In this document: positions 20,906 through 33,449 of the stretch, piece after piece
How positions within the stretch are numbered: position 1 is the first letter of the stretch
How the letters are laid out: the number at the start of each line of letters is the position of its first letter
NCBI GenBank assembly: GCA_015680685.1
Contig: MNCI01027262.1
Coordinates: 1,160,289 to 1,224,288 of the forward strand
DNA: 64,000 nucleotides
Origin: Gnetum montanum
Lineage: Eukaryota > Streptophyta > Gnetopsida > Gnetales > Gnetaceae
Direction of reading: 5' to 3'
Notes under the pieces: generated by a model
What the model was told of the DNA's origin: nothing
Seen by the model: the letters and a program-made list of their open reading frames with translations, nothing else
Databases searched by the model: none
Position numbers and translations under genes: made by a program

Positions 20906-23900
20906 TCGGCATCAGTAGACTGTTTTTTTTTTTTTTCCTTTTTTTGAAAATTTACATAGATCATCCGAATTAATAGCTCGTCCAACTCGCGGATCCTCCA
21001 ACATGTTGCGGACCTTTAGATGTTCTGTAAAATTCCGGAGATTCCGTATGTTCTGTAATATTTTATCGCTGTGTTTCGGGTTGTTCAAAAATTTAAGAAA
21101 CCGAATAATTTTTTTTCAAAAAAGAATACAATAAAAATCCAGACCATAATCGTGTTGAGAACCGCCAATAATTGTTCTTTTTTTTCAAGAATAATTTTTT
21201 TTGTCAAAATAAACCATAACGCATCGAAATTACATTCAACTTTCTATCTCAGAAACATAATAAATAGAAAGCAGAACTTTTAACACTTCCATCGTGATTT
21301 ATTTGCAACCATCCCATGTGAGTTTTTCCTTCCTGTTACAAATTTCACTTGCTCCTAACTGTTCAGGAAGAATTCTGCATGCTTTAATCGGCTTCTGCCT
21401 CACGGTGCTCCAAGTTGTTCGCAGAACGTTTTTCTGTCATAAGTTTTCTAGAAGAACAGAGATATGGTACATGTAAAAGGCTGTTGTCTCCAAAACATGA
21501 TCAACCCATCTGAGAATGCTTACTTTCCAATCTTTCCCCGAACCACCAGATCTCACAAGTGACAGTTGTGGACCCCAAAGAATCAACGCTGTTATAACAT
21601 TGGCAAGCACTTCCTACCGAAGTTTGCTTTTTCTGTAGAGTCCTTGAGGGCAATACTGTGTGTATAATTGAGTTAGCTTCTTTCATCTTGTTACTCATAG
21701 TTTTTTAGCATTTTAGCTAGACGGGCAAGAGTTGATGGGTCGTATAATCACATTTATTGAAATTGATTTTTTTATTTGTAAACTTTATCTTTATAAAAAT
21801 ATAGTATCTGTCCAAAACATCCCATGATCTTTGGACGTAATGCAATTTCCATATTTCTTATCATACAGGGCTCCAGTAGGATTGGAATTCAACGGCAGAG
21901 CTCATTAAATGTATATCTTTAATAAGGGTCTGTATGTAACATATGTTACCGTTTTTAGGTCGGACACCGCCCTGAAGTATGTTATATTTGTTGTCAGAAT
22001 GTTTTCGCTTTTTTATGTTTTTCTGTCGGCTTTTGATCGATCAGAATATCGACGTTAGAAAATAAATAATTATTAATGGCAGAAAACCCTTTGACATTCA
22101 GAATGTTTTTAAAGGCAAAGTTTATGAAAGGAATGGAAGGCAACATTGTTATAATATAGTGTCACCACGTAGTGGAGATAGCTGGATATGCACTTCAAAT
22201 CCTTACGTTACTATTGAACCGTAAAGTGGCATCCATTGAATACGGACTCTTTGCTCATAAACAAGAGGTAGTAGTCGTAATGACTTTTTATGTCCACCAT
22301 GCTTTAAAAAAAAGTTAATAGTGGTTGCATTAAAGAAAGTTAAAAGGCAATTTGATGTAGAGAGGCATAGTGCTAAAAACATCAAATTGAACATTCAAGG
22401 AAAGCTTGGAAAGTGACATCGTATATTACCATCATCATTGTCTTTATCATTAATTAAATATGAATAGAATCCTTACTTTCAATATCTTTTCCAAATAGTA
22501 TTAGAGTTAAGCAAATGTAGATTTATAACATTATGGTGACATTACAAGACATGAAAGGAAACATTATAAGTATTAAAGGATATTATCATGCAACACATAT
22601 GTGCATAGCAAATTTGTTGTTCAATTAGATAGTAAACGTAAGCTAAGAATAAAAATTTGTGCATGCTACCTTAGATTCATGGTAAAAAACCAATTTTATG
22701 TAAATTGTTTTTTGTATAAATTTGGCCTACACAATACAACAACATAAAATCTCTTATTTCATAATACTTTCCTCTGTTGGTATGTGTTTGCTAGCTAACT
22801 CTTTTTTATGATTATTATATGTTTAGTAAGTTCCTTTAAAGTATCATGTTGGCTATATATCTTACAGTTGTACTTATAGTCAACTTGTTTCTAATTTTGA
22901 GAGCCCACTCCCTCAATACTTTCTTACATAGAAAACTTCATCCTTTATATTTAAAAGATAAATTTATTTTCTTTCTTCTATATTATTTCATGCTTCTATT
23001 TTTTAGAATTTTATTGAAATGGGACCTTCATTTTATCATATTTAATTACTTCAATTATTTCTTGCCTAGTCCTTTATATAAAATACCTTAAACATACTAT
23101 GATGTCTTTTAGATACTAGCTATAACTCTTTAGAAAATATCATTGATCACCTTGCTTCTTAAAATTGTATGTAATTTTTTTAATTTCAATTATTCTATGA
23201 ATGTCCATTTTAATTTTAAGTTGTATAGATTATTAGCAATTTATACATTTATGTTTTTAAATTTTGTAGTATTTCTTTATGGGGGATGTTCCTGTGAAAT
23301 TGTCCTTTCTCAATTTCATAAGAACAGATCCATGAATTAATTATTGAAATACATAATCCATGACCATAAATGCTCTTTAGTTCGATGTAACCTTCAATAA
23401 GTCAATGATTATGATACGAAAGCACACAAACCTCTAATCGAATGTGGACTTAGTCTACCACACATGAACTAGGAACTATAGGAGAATGATGAAAATGATA
23501 AGTTTAAATAGTAAAATTAACTAAGATTTTATTTACTAAAAATAAAACAAAGTATGGAAGAAGAACTATGAGAAATGAAATAATATCTAAGTATAGAAAT
23601 GTCAATAAAATACTATAAAATATTAAAATATTGAGAAATATGATATAGAGGAAAGAGTTTTGATCAACTTTGCAAACAAAGAAAATACACTATTGCTAAA
23701 AAAAAAAAGGTGTTTGCCTCCTATGAAAGGCCAAGCTACAAGTGTTGATGAAAATATATAAGTGAAATAAAATTGATAATAATAACCTAATTTGGAGCAA
23801 AACATGGGTTTTGAGGGTGAATATATGAATGGGAAGCTATAGATGTTATCCAAAATCAATTTAGGCTCAAAATGAGATACCTTTAACTAAGCATCTTGAG

Positions 23901-24180
23901 ATTGACACTAGAGTCTAAAAAATTCTAACTCTAGAGACTAATGTTTGTGTTGAAAAAATTCAAAGTCTCAAAGCTAATGCAAGAAGTGCCTGATTGATGC
24001 TGGAACTACCTCAATATTAGTGCTTGGGCTATTGGAGACTTGAACATTGAATTGAATTCATGGTGGGCATGAAGCATGTGGGAGACACTAGAATGCTAAA
24101 TGCTTATGCCTTTGATCTCTCAATATCTTGAAAAGTGTTATAGATCTTAAGTAGCCAACCCCAAAATATGGGTTTTGATC
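20906..24180. other. Non-coding, AT-rich stretch
   Basis: This has no counterpart in copy 2. Nothing I can assign: scattered poly-A/T runs, and short frames without conserved motifs. The piece at 22,203-22,394 on the minus strand is the longest uninterrupted frame near 22.3 kb and shows no domain I recognise. Confidence 0.4.
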
Positions 24181-24184
24181 CCAT

Positions 24185-24191
24185 ATTTATA
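24185..24191 (-). promoter_or_regulatory. Candidate minus-strand TATA box (possible LTR)
   Basis: The minus strand reads AAGCTTATAAATATGGG, a good plant TATA box, with the tandem array at 24,300-25,260 directly upstream. A TATA box preceded by subrepeats is typical of retrotransposon U3. I could not find matching LTR ends, so this is a candidate only. Confidence 0.3.
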
Positions 24192-24299
24192 AGCTTAGGG
24201 TAGCCAAATTCGACCCCTAAGTTAAGTGAATTTCATGTGGAGTTAGTTTTTTAATAAGTTTGACTTGTAAGAATAAGTCACATGTGTCCAACTAGAGGT

Positions 24300-25260
24300 G
24301 AAGTTGATACTATTATAAACATTAGCAATAATAGGAGTTTGAAAATTTTTCCTAGTGTTTTCCAAACTGTAAGTTCAAGCCTCTAGGACCTCTTTTAACA
24401 CCTAAACTAATGTTAAATGGTACCATGACAATGTCAAGGAGTTCAAGAAGCTAGGAGATAATTTCAAATGTAGAGTGTGTAGGTTAATGATCTCAAGATG
24501 CAAGTCCCAAAAGTGCTAATGTTGACATTCGCATTAGTGTTACCATTAGTAAAAGACTTAAAATTTTTTTTTAGCATTTTTCCAAGATGTCATTCCAAGC
24601 CTATAGAATGCCTAAACTAATGTCGAAATGAGTCATAATGATGCTTATTGGATACAAAGGAGCTTGTAAACCTAGCAAGTACTACCAAAATCCAAACCTA
24701 ATGACCTTGGGTGATGATGACATGAACATAGTGATGCTAATGCTAATGTTGATGTTAGCATCAACATCACTTGCAAGAATTAGAAACATTTTAGGTCATG
24801 ATTCCTAAGACTACTTTCAAACAAGCTAAAACTAATATTTCCTACATGGAATTGATATCCATTGGTTGTCAGAGAACTTGAGAAGCTAAGATTGAGGATA
24901 GAATGCAAGTAAAAAGTGTTGTGAACAAGAAAAGTATGGTTCTAGGTGTGCTAACTTTGATGTTAGTGTCAGCATTAGTGTTAGCCCTAGACTTGAGTAA
25001 AATTTCATCTCCAAGTCCCAATGTCATCTTGCCAAAATCCAAAAATTTAATGCCTACCATGTTGAAAGTGTTGTGGAAGAACCATTTGGAATCCTATAGG
25101 TTCAAAACGAAGGATAAAAGGCAATTTTGAGGTAGGTGATGTGGATAGGATTGTCCAAGACTAACATTGATGCTACATCAATGTCACCCTTAACACTTAA
25201 AAAAAATTTGTTCCCAAATTTTTTCAAGCTTGTTGAAAGTGATGCTCATATGTTGGGTTA
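24300..25260. repeat. Degenerate tandem array, period about 215 bp
   Basis: Four to five units begin near 24,310, 24,530, 24,750, 24,955 and 25,150. Each starts with a phrase such as GATGTTAGTGTCAGCATTAGTG, seen in parts as 'GTGCTAAT-GTTGA' and 'GCATTAGTGTTA', then an 'AAAATTTTT' run, then 'CCAAGCCTATAG...CCTAAACTAATG'. Units are strongly diverged. Confidence 0.5.
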
Positions 25261-26323
25261 TGAGCCAGAATTGTTCCTTGAGGCTTTCGTGAGCTAAAAA
25301 TATGCCTTTTAATGTTATTTTTGGACCATTCTAGGTACTTGAACTTCAATGGAATAATGTTGACACCACACTTGACTTCGTCATTAGAGAATGGAAAAGT
25401 GGGTACAATAGCAGAACTAAGAGATTTTGTGAAGTAAATACTTTAACAATGCACTTAGATAATGCTAATGATGAAAGAATAATAATGGTATGGGGATTAT
25501 ACTTAGGGTATTGACTAGCTTTTAACTTTGAGGCCTCATAACATATTGGAGGAAAAGGGAACATATGAAAGGGAGAAGATGAGAGAGGAAGACAATGAGA
25601 GAAAGGGTGTAAACTTGCACATCATAAGAGTATGGATCATAGCCTAGTTACTATGCTCACATAATCTACATTTAGCAATGTTGGGTTTCAAGCCCACTAC
25701 TCACACCACCCTTACCAACTTGGAGGTTGTGATCATGTAATAAAATATTTCTATACAAAAAGTTTTACATCATATCTAAATTGGAAAAAGATTAAAATAA
25801 TCTCCATGAAGATTATCATTTGGTATTTGCTTTAAGATCCAAGAGCATACAAAAACTTGTATGCCATAAACAAAATCAAAAATAGTAACAAGTATTTTAG
25901 ACGGTTGTTGAACATAATTTATAAGGATATAAGAACTAAAATTGACATATGATTATCAATATCAAGATCACATAATAGTGTTTTATGTGATAAAATGATG
26001 TCAATAGTACTATAAAAAACTTTATAATTTAGTGATTAGGCTTACTATTTATAATGATATTAAATATTGAGTTATAAAAAATGACATAAATACATATGCT
26101 TATATTGAGTTTTTTTAATCTGTACATGGGTAACTCTAATATACAATGTTTTATAATTATATGTAAAAGGACATCATTGTAAAACATTACTAACAGACTA
26201 ATTGTAGTATGCAATAATTCTTATGAGTTTGAGTACCCTAAGTCTTATGACTAACAATCCAATATGGTATGTAAAGAGTTATTAATAATATAATTCATAG
26301 ATTAGTACTAACTATATACTATT
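25261..26323. other. Non-coding stretch left of element B
   Basis: No gene seen. The last 120 bp (about 26,205-26,323) match 58,358-58,470 and form the left side of the element B insertion site. Confidence 0.5.
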
Positions 26324-27174
26324 TAATGAACCATGTTTTGACTGGCTCTAATATCAGATATCCAATATTGGAGCCCAAGACGCGATGTTGAATATCCGAT
26401 ATCATGGGGTATATGCCGACCTATAAATATAGTACTTGGGCTCACGATTTTCATGTAGTTTTTGTGATAGCATAGCGAAGCACTTGCAATTTGTTTTCTC
26501 TAGAGTTAGAATATTTTCTGAGTTTCCACAATAGGAGTTAAAATATTTTTTAAGTGCTCAGAAAAGGAGTTTGAGTGTGTATGGACCTTTATTCGAGCAT
26601 TGATGTACCTGAGCATAGTAGTGTGATGGGAATAAAGATGAGCCCTTTTGATGATCCTTGAAGCACTAAGAATAGATTAATGTTTTCTTTAATGCATTTA
26701 TTATTCATGCACTTTAATGCATTTTTATTGAGCAATTAATTTCTAGTTGTTAATGAACACAATCATGACCACTTTAAGCATACGTGTAGCAATTGGTAAC
26801 CCAGAAATGCTTAACATTTGGTAACCCAACAGCGCTGCATGCATTCAGGATGTGTCCAGGGAGTGGGAATGGGTACTTGTGTTAGGCTAGCTAGGTAGTG
26901 GGTTAATTAGATATTACATTCCTCTACCTTTCATTCTTGTTCTAGGCAATTAAATTTATAAAATACAAAATGATAAAAATCATATACTTCAGTTGCACTT
27001 AACCATATACCTGTACTTCACGAGTGGAACTGAAAAGACAATGATCTTTCTGATTAGATTTCATGTCTTAGAACCAATGCCTTTAAGAAATTAAAGTTTG
27101 TAGAATTCAACTAGATTGTGCGTGAATGCTTGTGATTTGTATGGTTGGGTGTAGGGGTACCTCGCTGCTCATCA
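26324..27174 (+). repeat. 5' LTR of element B (851 bp)
   Basis: It runs from TAATGAACC to CTCATCA. The first dinucleotide is TA where the 3' LTR has TG, a single transition. U3 contains ATATCAGATATCC, CAATATTGG and CCGATATC words (26,350-26,400) followed by a TATA box CTATAAATAT (26,421-26,430). Confidence 0.93.
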
Positions 27175-27175
27175 T

Positions 27176-27193
27176 TGGCATTGTTGCTGGGAA
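27176..27193 (+). promoter_or_regulatory. Primer-binding site of element B, tRNA-Asp type
   Basis: TGGCATTGTTGCTGGGAA starts one base after the LTR end and matches, with a few changes, the complement of the 3' end of plant tRNA-Asp, the primer known for Athila elements. It would prime minus-strand DNA synthesis. Confidence 0.85.
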
Positions 27194-27334
27194 CCTTTTA
27201 GTTGTTACATGTGCTATCTAGGACTAGTGAGAAATTTTTCAAATCATTAGAATGAACCTTAAACTCATATCATACTTCAAAAATAGCTAAAACAATTTCT
27301 AAAAGCACATTGCATTTTTATTCTCTAACATAAA

Positions 27335-29830
27335 ATGTCTTTTTCTTCATATGAGTGCTTCTCCGTTCAAGTTTAACAAAGTACATTAGCAAGTGCCCCA
27401 ACATTATCAAGCATTATATGCTCATCCTGATGAGTATGTACCCAATTTCACCTTCATCCTACATCAGGATGAACAAAAATGATGGTGTGACATGAAGGGA
27501 AACATCGTGTTGCTGCCCGATCAATCTGTTCCTACAATGCTCCAACAAATGCTTATAAGATAGGGTCTCCAGGAACTTCATGCTAAGTATGTTGTGCAAG
27601 ATACTAATGCCAAGTATTATCATCCCATTGATGCACAACATCTCAGGGATCGCCAGTTAGAACAGCATCATGAATCTATGAAGGGGAAAGGATTCAATGA
27701 TTCCCCATTCCTACTATACCAAAAAGATGGTATAGAACTCTTCTTTGGGGGCTTTTCATTTAGTGAAATTATTTTCTTTGACTTCAATGAAGGAGATCAA
27801 AACTAGAACTTGCAATCCACAATTCACAATTCTGGTTCTAGTAAGAATGGATCAAATGAAAAAAGAGGATCCAAAGAGGCAAGTTAACGTAGGGATGTGG
27901 ATAAGAAAAAGGATCATGATCATGGTTGTAATCACCAAAGAGGTGGTAACAAGCATTGTGATGGTGTTAGTCCTTCTTCCTCTTCACCTTTGTCATCATC
28001 CTCTTCTTCTTCTAGCTATGACTGTAATTGTAGGGGGCGTGACCATGACGGAGGTGATTGACCGAACTGAAATGATCAGAGGGACCATTAGACAAGGCAA
28101 GACCAAGGGCATGGGCATTCGAGAGAGACCCACCACCATGAGAGAAGGAGTAGTAGAGGGCATTTTTTGACCAAAATCAAGGCTTCAATGAGCCTTTGCT
28201 TAGTACCTAGAGCATGCTAAACATTACAGAGGTAGTATGAATTCCAACAAGGCATGTAAAGGATAGTTCGATCAAAAGGCTAGACATGAACAATATTGCT
28301 TAGTTCAAAGGGAGATATAACTCAGATCCATAGAACCATATCCAAGCTTTTCAAGATGCATGTGCCTTACAAAATATATTGAATGAGTGGAAGAAACTTA
28401 AGTTGTTCCCAAGGACACTCATTAAATAAGTAGAGAACTAGTACTAGTTCTTAAAATTGGAATCTATCAAATGATGGAGAACCATGCTTGAATTGTTCAC
28501 TAACAAATATCAAATGTACTCCAAAGTGTCCAAATTGAGAAGGAAAATCTAAGGATTGAAACAAGGAACACACAAACCCTTGGATGCTACCACAGGCCTA
28601 TACTATTCCTTAATGCACAGACGTCCTTGCCATGGTTACTCTCAATTAGACCAACTTCACCACATTGTAGACAGGCTTCAATATGAAATGAGAAGAACCC
28701 TTGGCATCTATGCTCAAGGATGACTATCAAAATTAAGTGTCCATTAGATCCAAAGATTAATTGAGCAGGTAGCTAAAGAGGAAGATAAATTAAGAACAAG
28801 AGAAAGTGTAGAAGAATATAACCATGATCCTTCCATTCAGAAGTAGGAGGTTTGATTTTGTAATAGTGAGGAAGTATCAACACTTGATTAGGTGGTGAAT
28901 AGAAAAACCTTGCTACTCCAAAATTTTCAATCTAAAATTACAACCAAGGTTGATAAGTTATGTGATTCCATGAATAGTATATTTCAAGCTATCATAAAAA
29001 TTACTAAAGAGTCTAAAGAACAAGGTAGTGATCATGAGCGCAGGAGGCACAAGGAAGATGAATGTACTTATCAAAGAGGTAAGGGAAAGATTATTGTAAT
29101 AGATGAAGTTGTGAAAAGTGAATCAAATGATGATGGTGGATGTGACATTTTCCATTATGAACATCCTAAGGGATATTGTCCTATTTTATCACAATTATAG
29201 AGATTAGGGATGTATGCCTTGAATCCACAATTATCATAAAGGTAAACACCCAAAAGATTGCCTTATCCTCAAGGTAATTCTAGGCAATTCCACCAGCTAC
29301 AATAGTACTATCCAAGTGAAAATCCACTGTAACCATGTGACCAACATCAATAGTGGTAGCAACCACAGTCATGGGCACTGGCACCACTAAGACAACACTA
29401 CCCTTACTGATAGCCTAATCCATATGGGTACTATGTTCAGCAACCCTTGTCTCCACATGACTCTTATAGTCACATTTCTACCTTCCAACCTCACTACTAC
29501 CCTCTTGATAATTATTGATCTTATTCTCCATGTGTAAGGAGGGATATCACCTATTATCCTTATCCTCCTCCTATTCTTTCACATCTTCCTCCTCCCTCCA
29601 CACAACTACCACCTTCTCCATCTATGCAAAGTGAACTACTAGCTCAACCGCAACAATGCAATGCTACCATGGCAGTTAACCTACAACCAGTTCATCAACT
29701 AAGTGGTTCAAACATGTGATCAAAGAAAAGACCTTTCTTCCAACTCTACAATCCACCTAAGCCCTTACCTACACCTATGTTTGACAATCCTATTTCTTCA
29801 TATCCCTTTGTATTAAATTCCTTTGAGTTC
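27335..29830 (+). pseudogene. gag of element B
   Basis: Gag forms the virus-like particle. The ATG at 27,335 corresponds to the better-preserved start of element C (45,689). Readable parts: a capsid-like segment with DPQNHIQAFQDACALQN and NEWKKLKLFP (about 28,325-28,420), a Lys/Glu-rich stretch (28,892-29,200) and a degraded zinc knuckle CDIFHYEHPKGYC (29,139-29,177) in which the second Cys is Phe. A Pro/Tyr-rich tail (29,230-29,700) follows, then SKKRPFF (about 29,720). Dozens of stops and frame changes. Confidence 0.8.
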
Positions 29831-29859
29831 CCTTCAAACTAAGTACCACCCAGGATCCA

Positions 29860-30330
29860 TACTGTAATGCTTATTCACACTGTATCTAGTTGGATCTATG
29901 ATGAAAACCTTCCTAGGAAATTAGCTAATCTTGGAAGACCTCTTATTTATATGCAAATTTCTAGGAATGAACCATGCAAAGATCTTCTTAACTTAAGTTC
30001 TAGTGTCAATTTAATTTCTCATAAGATGTATACTACATGGAATCTACCTCCTCTCAAGAATAGCAATATTTGATTAGAATTGGTAGAATAGTCCATCACT
30101 GTTCCATTGGAACTAGTAGAAGACATTATAACCATTGTTTGTGGGTGGTCTTATCCTGTTGATTTCCTAGTAATCAAGGTGGAGAACTACAAAGGGGACT
30201 TCCTAACTATCATGGGAACGACATGGCTAAGCAACATTGATGCAAGAATAGACATAAAGATCTTTCCCTATAAATATCTAAAGAAAATGCATTTGGCAAG
30301 TTTGAGAAGAAGTGAGTTCCATGCATCACA
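29860..30330 (+). pseudogene. Aspartic protease of element B
   Basis: The segment MQISRNEPCKDLLNLSSSVNL (split: MQISRNEPCKDLL, NLSSSVNLIS; about 29,950-30,020) shows that the active-site DSGS seen in element C has become NLSS, so the catalytic Asp is gone. The C-terminal half follows in another frame: EDIITIVCGWSYPVDFLVIK and IMGTTWLSNIDA (30,107-30,260). Confidence 0.85.
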
Positions 30331-30579
30331 TACAACGATATAAGGTGTACTTGTGTGCAAAAACTTTGGGTAGTGAAACAAGCATCCATCTCTACATGCA
30401 AGTAGCCACAAAACAGGAGGGCACCTAGTGGTTGATTGCTGACTTTGAGAGCAACAAACTTTGCATGGAACCAACTAAGAGCCTCACATGTGCATATGTC
30501 ACAAGCATGGATGAACTAGAGCAAGCTCATCACCAACTCTCTAATGATGCACATGACGATACCTACTAGGGAGAGTTGG

Positions 30580-32220
30580 AAATTCCTAAAAATTTCAAGT
30601 AAGAGCCCCTTGAACTAAAAACTCTACCTGTCGGCATGGGATATGTGTTCTTAAAAAATGGAAAGATAGTCATAATCAATGCAAATCTTACTCTAGAATA
30701 GAAAATGGTGTTGTTAAAAGTGGTTAGGAGCCTTTACCTAGTCATATCCTAAACTCATAGGGATTGATCCTAAGATATGCCAACATTGCATCTACACTGA
30801 CCTAGCCATAAAACTAAAGAGGTAGCCACAAACATGGTTGATTCCTAAACTGAAGTAGATCATCATGGAGAAAATTGAACAACTCCTTAAGATGGGGTTC
30901 GTTGATCCCATTGTGGATAGTAAGTGTATTAGCCCACTTGTGATTATGTCGAAGAAAGGTGGTAAGTGGCAGGTCTACATTGATTTTTAGCTGTGGGTAA
31001 GTGACGACATTTAAATACCATTTTGCATTATCATTTGTTGATCAAGTGTTAGACGCAATATCTTAGCATTGCTACTACATTTTTCTAGATGGTTATAGTG
31101 GCTATAACCGAATCTAGATCGCATTAGAGGACCAGGCCAAGACAACTTTCATAAGTCCCTGGGGGACTTTTGCATATCACAAGATGCAATTTGGTCTATG
31201 CAATGTCCCTGCTACATTCCAATACCTACTCCTAAGCATTTTTCAATAGTAAATTAGTAGTGGTGTGGAAGTATTCATGGATTACTTCTCCACTTATGAA
31301 GCTGCATTTGAGCAAGCCTTGAATAGCCTTAAGCAAGTGCTGAAATGATGTGTTGAGATAAACCTCATGCTCAACTAGCAAAAGAGTCACCTGATGGTCT
31401 AGGAAGGCATTGTATTGGGCCATCAAATATCACAAGCAAGAATTGAGATCAACCTCAAAAAATAAGGGTCATCCAAGGAATAACCCACCAAGTAGAAACT
31501 ATCAAAGATGTTCGGTAATTCCTTGGACACATTGGCTAATATAGATGATTCATAGAGAATTTCTCTATGATCACAAAACTGTTGGTGGAGCTGGCAAAGA
31601 AAAATTCTCCATTTGATTGGACCATAGAATGTGAACAAGCATTCCAATTGCTAAAAGAAAAACTTGTAGAAACTCTAATTCTACAAACACCCAATTGGTC
31701 TAGATCATTTCATGTCATGACAGATGCATCAAATTATGCCTTGGGAGCTATGCTTACATAGATGGATGATAAGAAATGTCCATATTCTATCCATTGCACT
31801 AGCCAAAGCATTGTGGATGCATAATTGCACTACACCACTACAGAAAAAGAACTGATTGCAATGGTATTTGCTCTAAAGAAGTTTAGGCACTATGTTTTTG
31901 GATACAAACTATTTATGTACATAGACCATAGTGCCATCTACATCCTGATGAACAAGCCAATAGTAAGCCCTCGAGTCATATGGTGGCTAGTGATCTTACA
32001 GAAATTCGATCTTATGCTGGTAGATCAAAAGAAAACTAAGAATGTGGTTGTTGACTACTTGTCTTGGTTACGATGGGACAACAAAGAGGAGGAGAACCCA
32101 CTTTCTGATATGTTTCTTGATGAACTCCTCTTTGCTAGGCCTATACCTGAATCATTGCTCAATAAACCTAAATGGTATGATGGAATTATCACCTATCTTC
32201 TCACTCAAGAGATGCCATAA
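30580..32220 (+). pseudogene. RT and RNase H of element B
   Basis: RT linker EIPKNFK and LELKTLPVGMGYVFLKNGK (about 30,580-30,665), then a decayed fingers region, then the catalytic motif at about 31,270-31,290, which reads FMDY instead of the Athila-type FMDD. CVEINLMLN and EGIVLGHQIS follow. RNase H (31,567-32,220) retains DASNYALGAML with its first Asp, TEKELIAMVFALKKFRHYVFGYK, and a long open end. The RNase H portion is open over more than 100 codons, the RT is not. Confidence 0.88.
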
Positions 32221-32299
32221 GGGTTGGATCACCGAAAGAAACAATAGTTTCTTCATTAGGTGAAACACTTCATGGAGATCAACGAACACTTTTATAAGA

Positions 32300-33420
32300 T
32301 GTGCAATGATGGCCTAGTTTGATGGTGTGTCCCTAATGTTGATCAACTATGCATTCTCTAGGATGCTCATGAAGGTCCTTGTGGGGGCCACTATTCTCAA
32401 AGATGAATGACCATTAAAATCCTAATGGTAGGGTACTATTGGCCAAAAATTTTCAAGGATTCTCATCAATATGTCCACTCTTGTGAATGCTGCAAATGAG
32501 ATGGTGCAATAACTACTCGAATGGAGGGACCTCAATAGTGGATCTAAGCATTGGAATCCTTTAACATCTAGGGCATTGATTTCATGGGTCCTGTCATACC
32601 CATGTCAAATGGAAAAGCATACATCAAGTCAGTATTAACTATTGTACAAAATGGGTAGAAGCATTAGCTATCACCAACTACACATCTTTTACTGCTACTT
32701 GGTTTGTACAAAAAAATGTTATAAATAGGTTTGGTATGCCACATGCATTAATTTTTTATAATGGAACTCACTTTACAGGTATTACTTTTTGGAAGCTCAT
32801 GCAACACCTAGGGGTTGAACATAAACTCATAACACTATACCATCCCCAAGCCAATGGTCAAGCTGAGGTTACCAATAGGGAAATCACAAAGACTCTAACA
32901 AGAACTGTTAACAAATATAGGAAAGACTAGAGCATGAAACTTAACAATGCCCTTTGGGCCTACCGCTCAACATGGAAACTTCTGATATGCTACTCTTTCT
33001 ATTAGCTTGTGTGCAGAAAATTACCGATACTTCTTATTCAATCTAAGCTCTGTACACTTTCAATAGCCTATGACCTCAACCTTGACTTAAGTCTAGCACA
33101 AAAAGAAAGATTAATGAATCTCAACTTACTAGATGAAAACTAATTGGCGGCCCTATCATCCAATGAGCTGCACAAGGCATTCAATAAAAAGTGTCATGAT
33201 CTTAAAATTAGAAAAGTCAAATTTCAACTAAGAGATAAGGTCCTCTACTAGAATCTCACACATGTACCTCAACGAACTATGTTCTAGACATTGTGGTAAG
33301 GACCTTATATAGTTTATGAAACTTTTCCTTCTAGGGCCATGATGATCTACAAACTTGAGAGCCCAGACAAGACATAGTTGATCAACATACAATAAGTCAA
33401 ACCTTTCCATGAGCATAAGC
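32300..33420 (+). pseudogene. Integrase of element B
   Basis: Zinc-binding remnant HEGPCGGHYSQR and SCECCK (about 32,370-32,500), the first catalytic Asp in GIDFMGP (about 32,575), the second motif as IFYNGTHF (about 32,750), where ISDNG is expected so Asp has become Tyr, and Glu in NGQAEVTNRE (about 32,850-32,885). The C-terminal part (DENQLAALSSNELHKAF-like) runs to about 33,420. Confidence 0.88.
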
Positions 33421-33449
33421 CAACTAATACAAAAAATTCCTCATTGGAT

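Noticed and set aside
27176-27193. tRNA-Asp gene fragment
   Set aside because: Only the 18 bases complementary to the tRNA 3' end are present and they sit directly after an LTR, so it is a primer-binding site. No tRNA or rRNA gene was recognised in the window.
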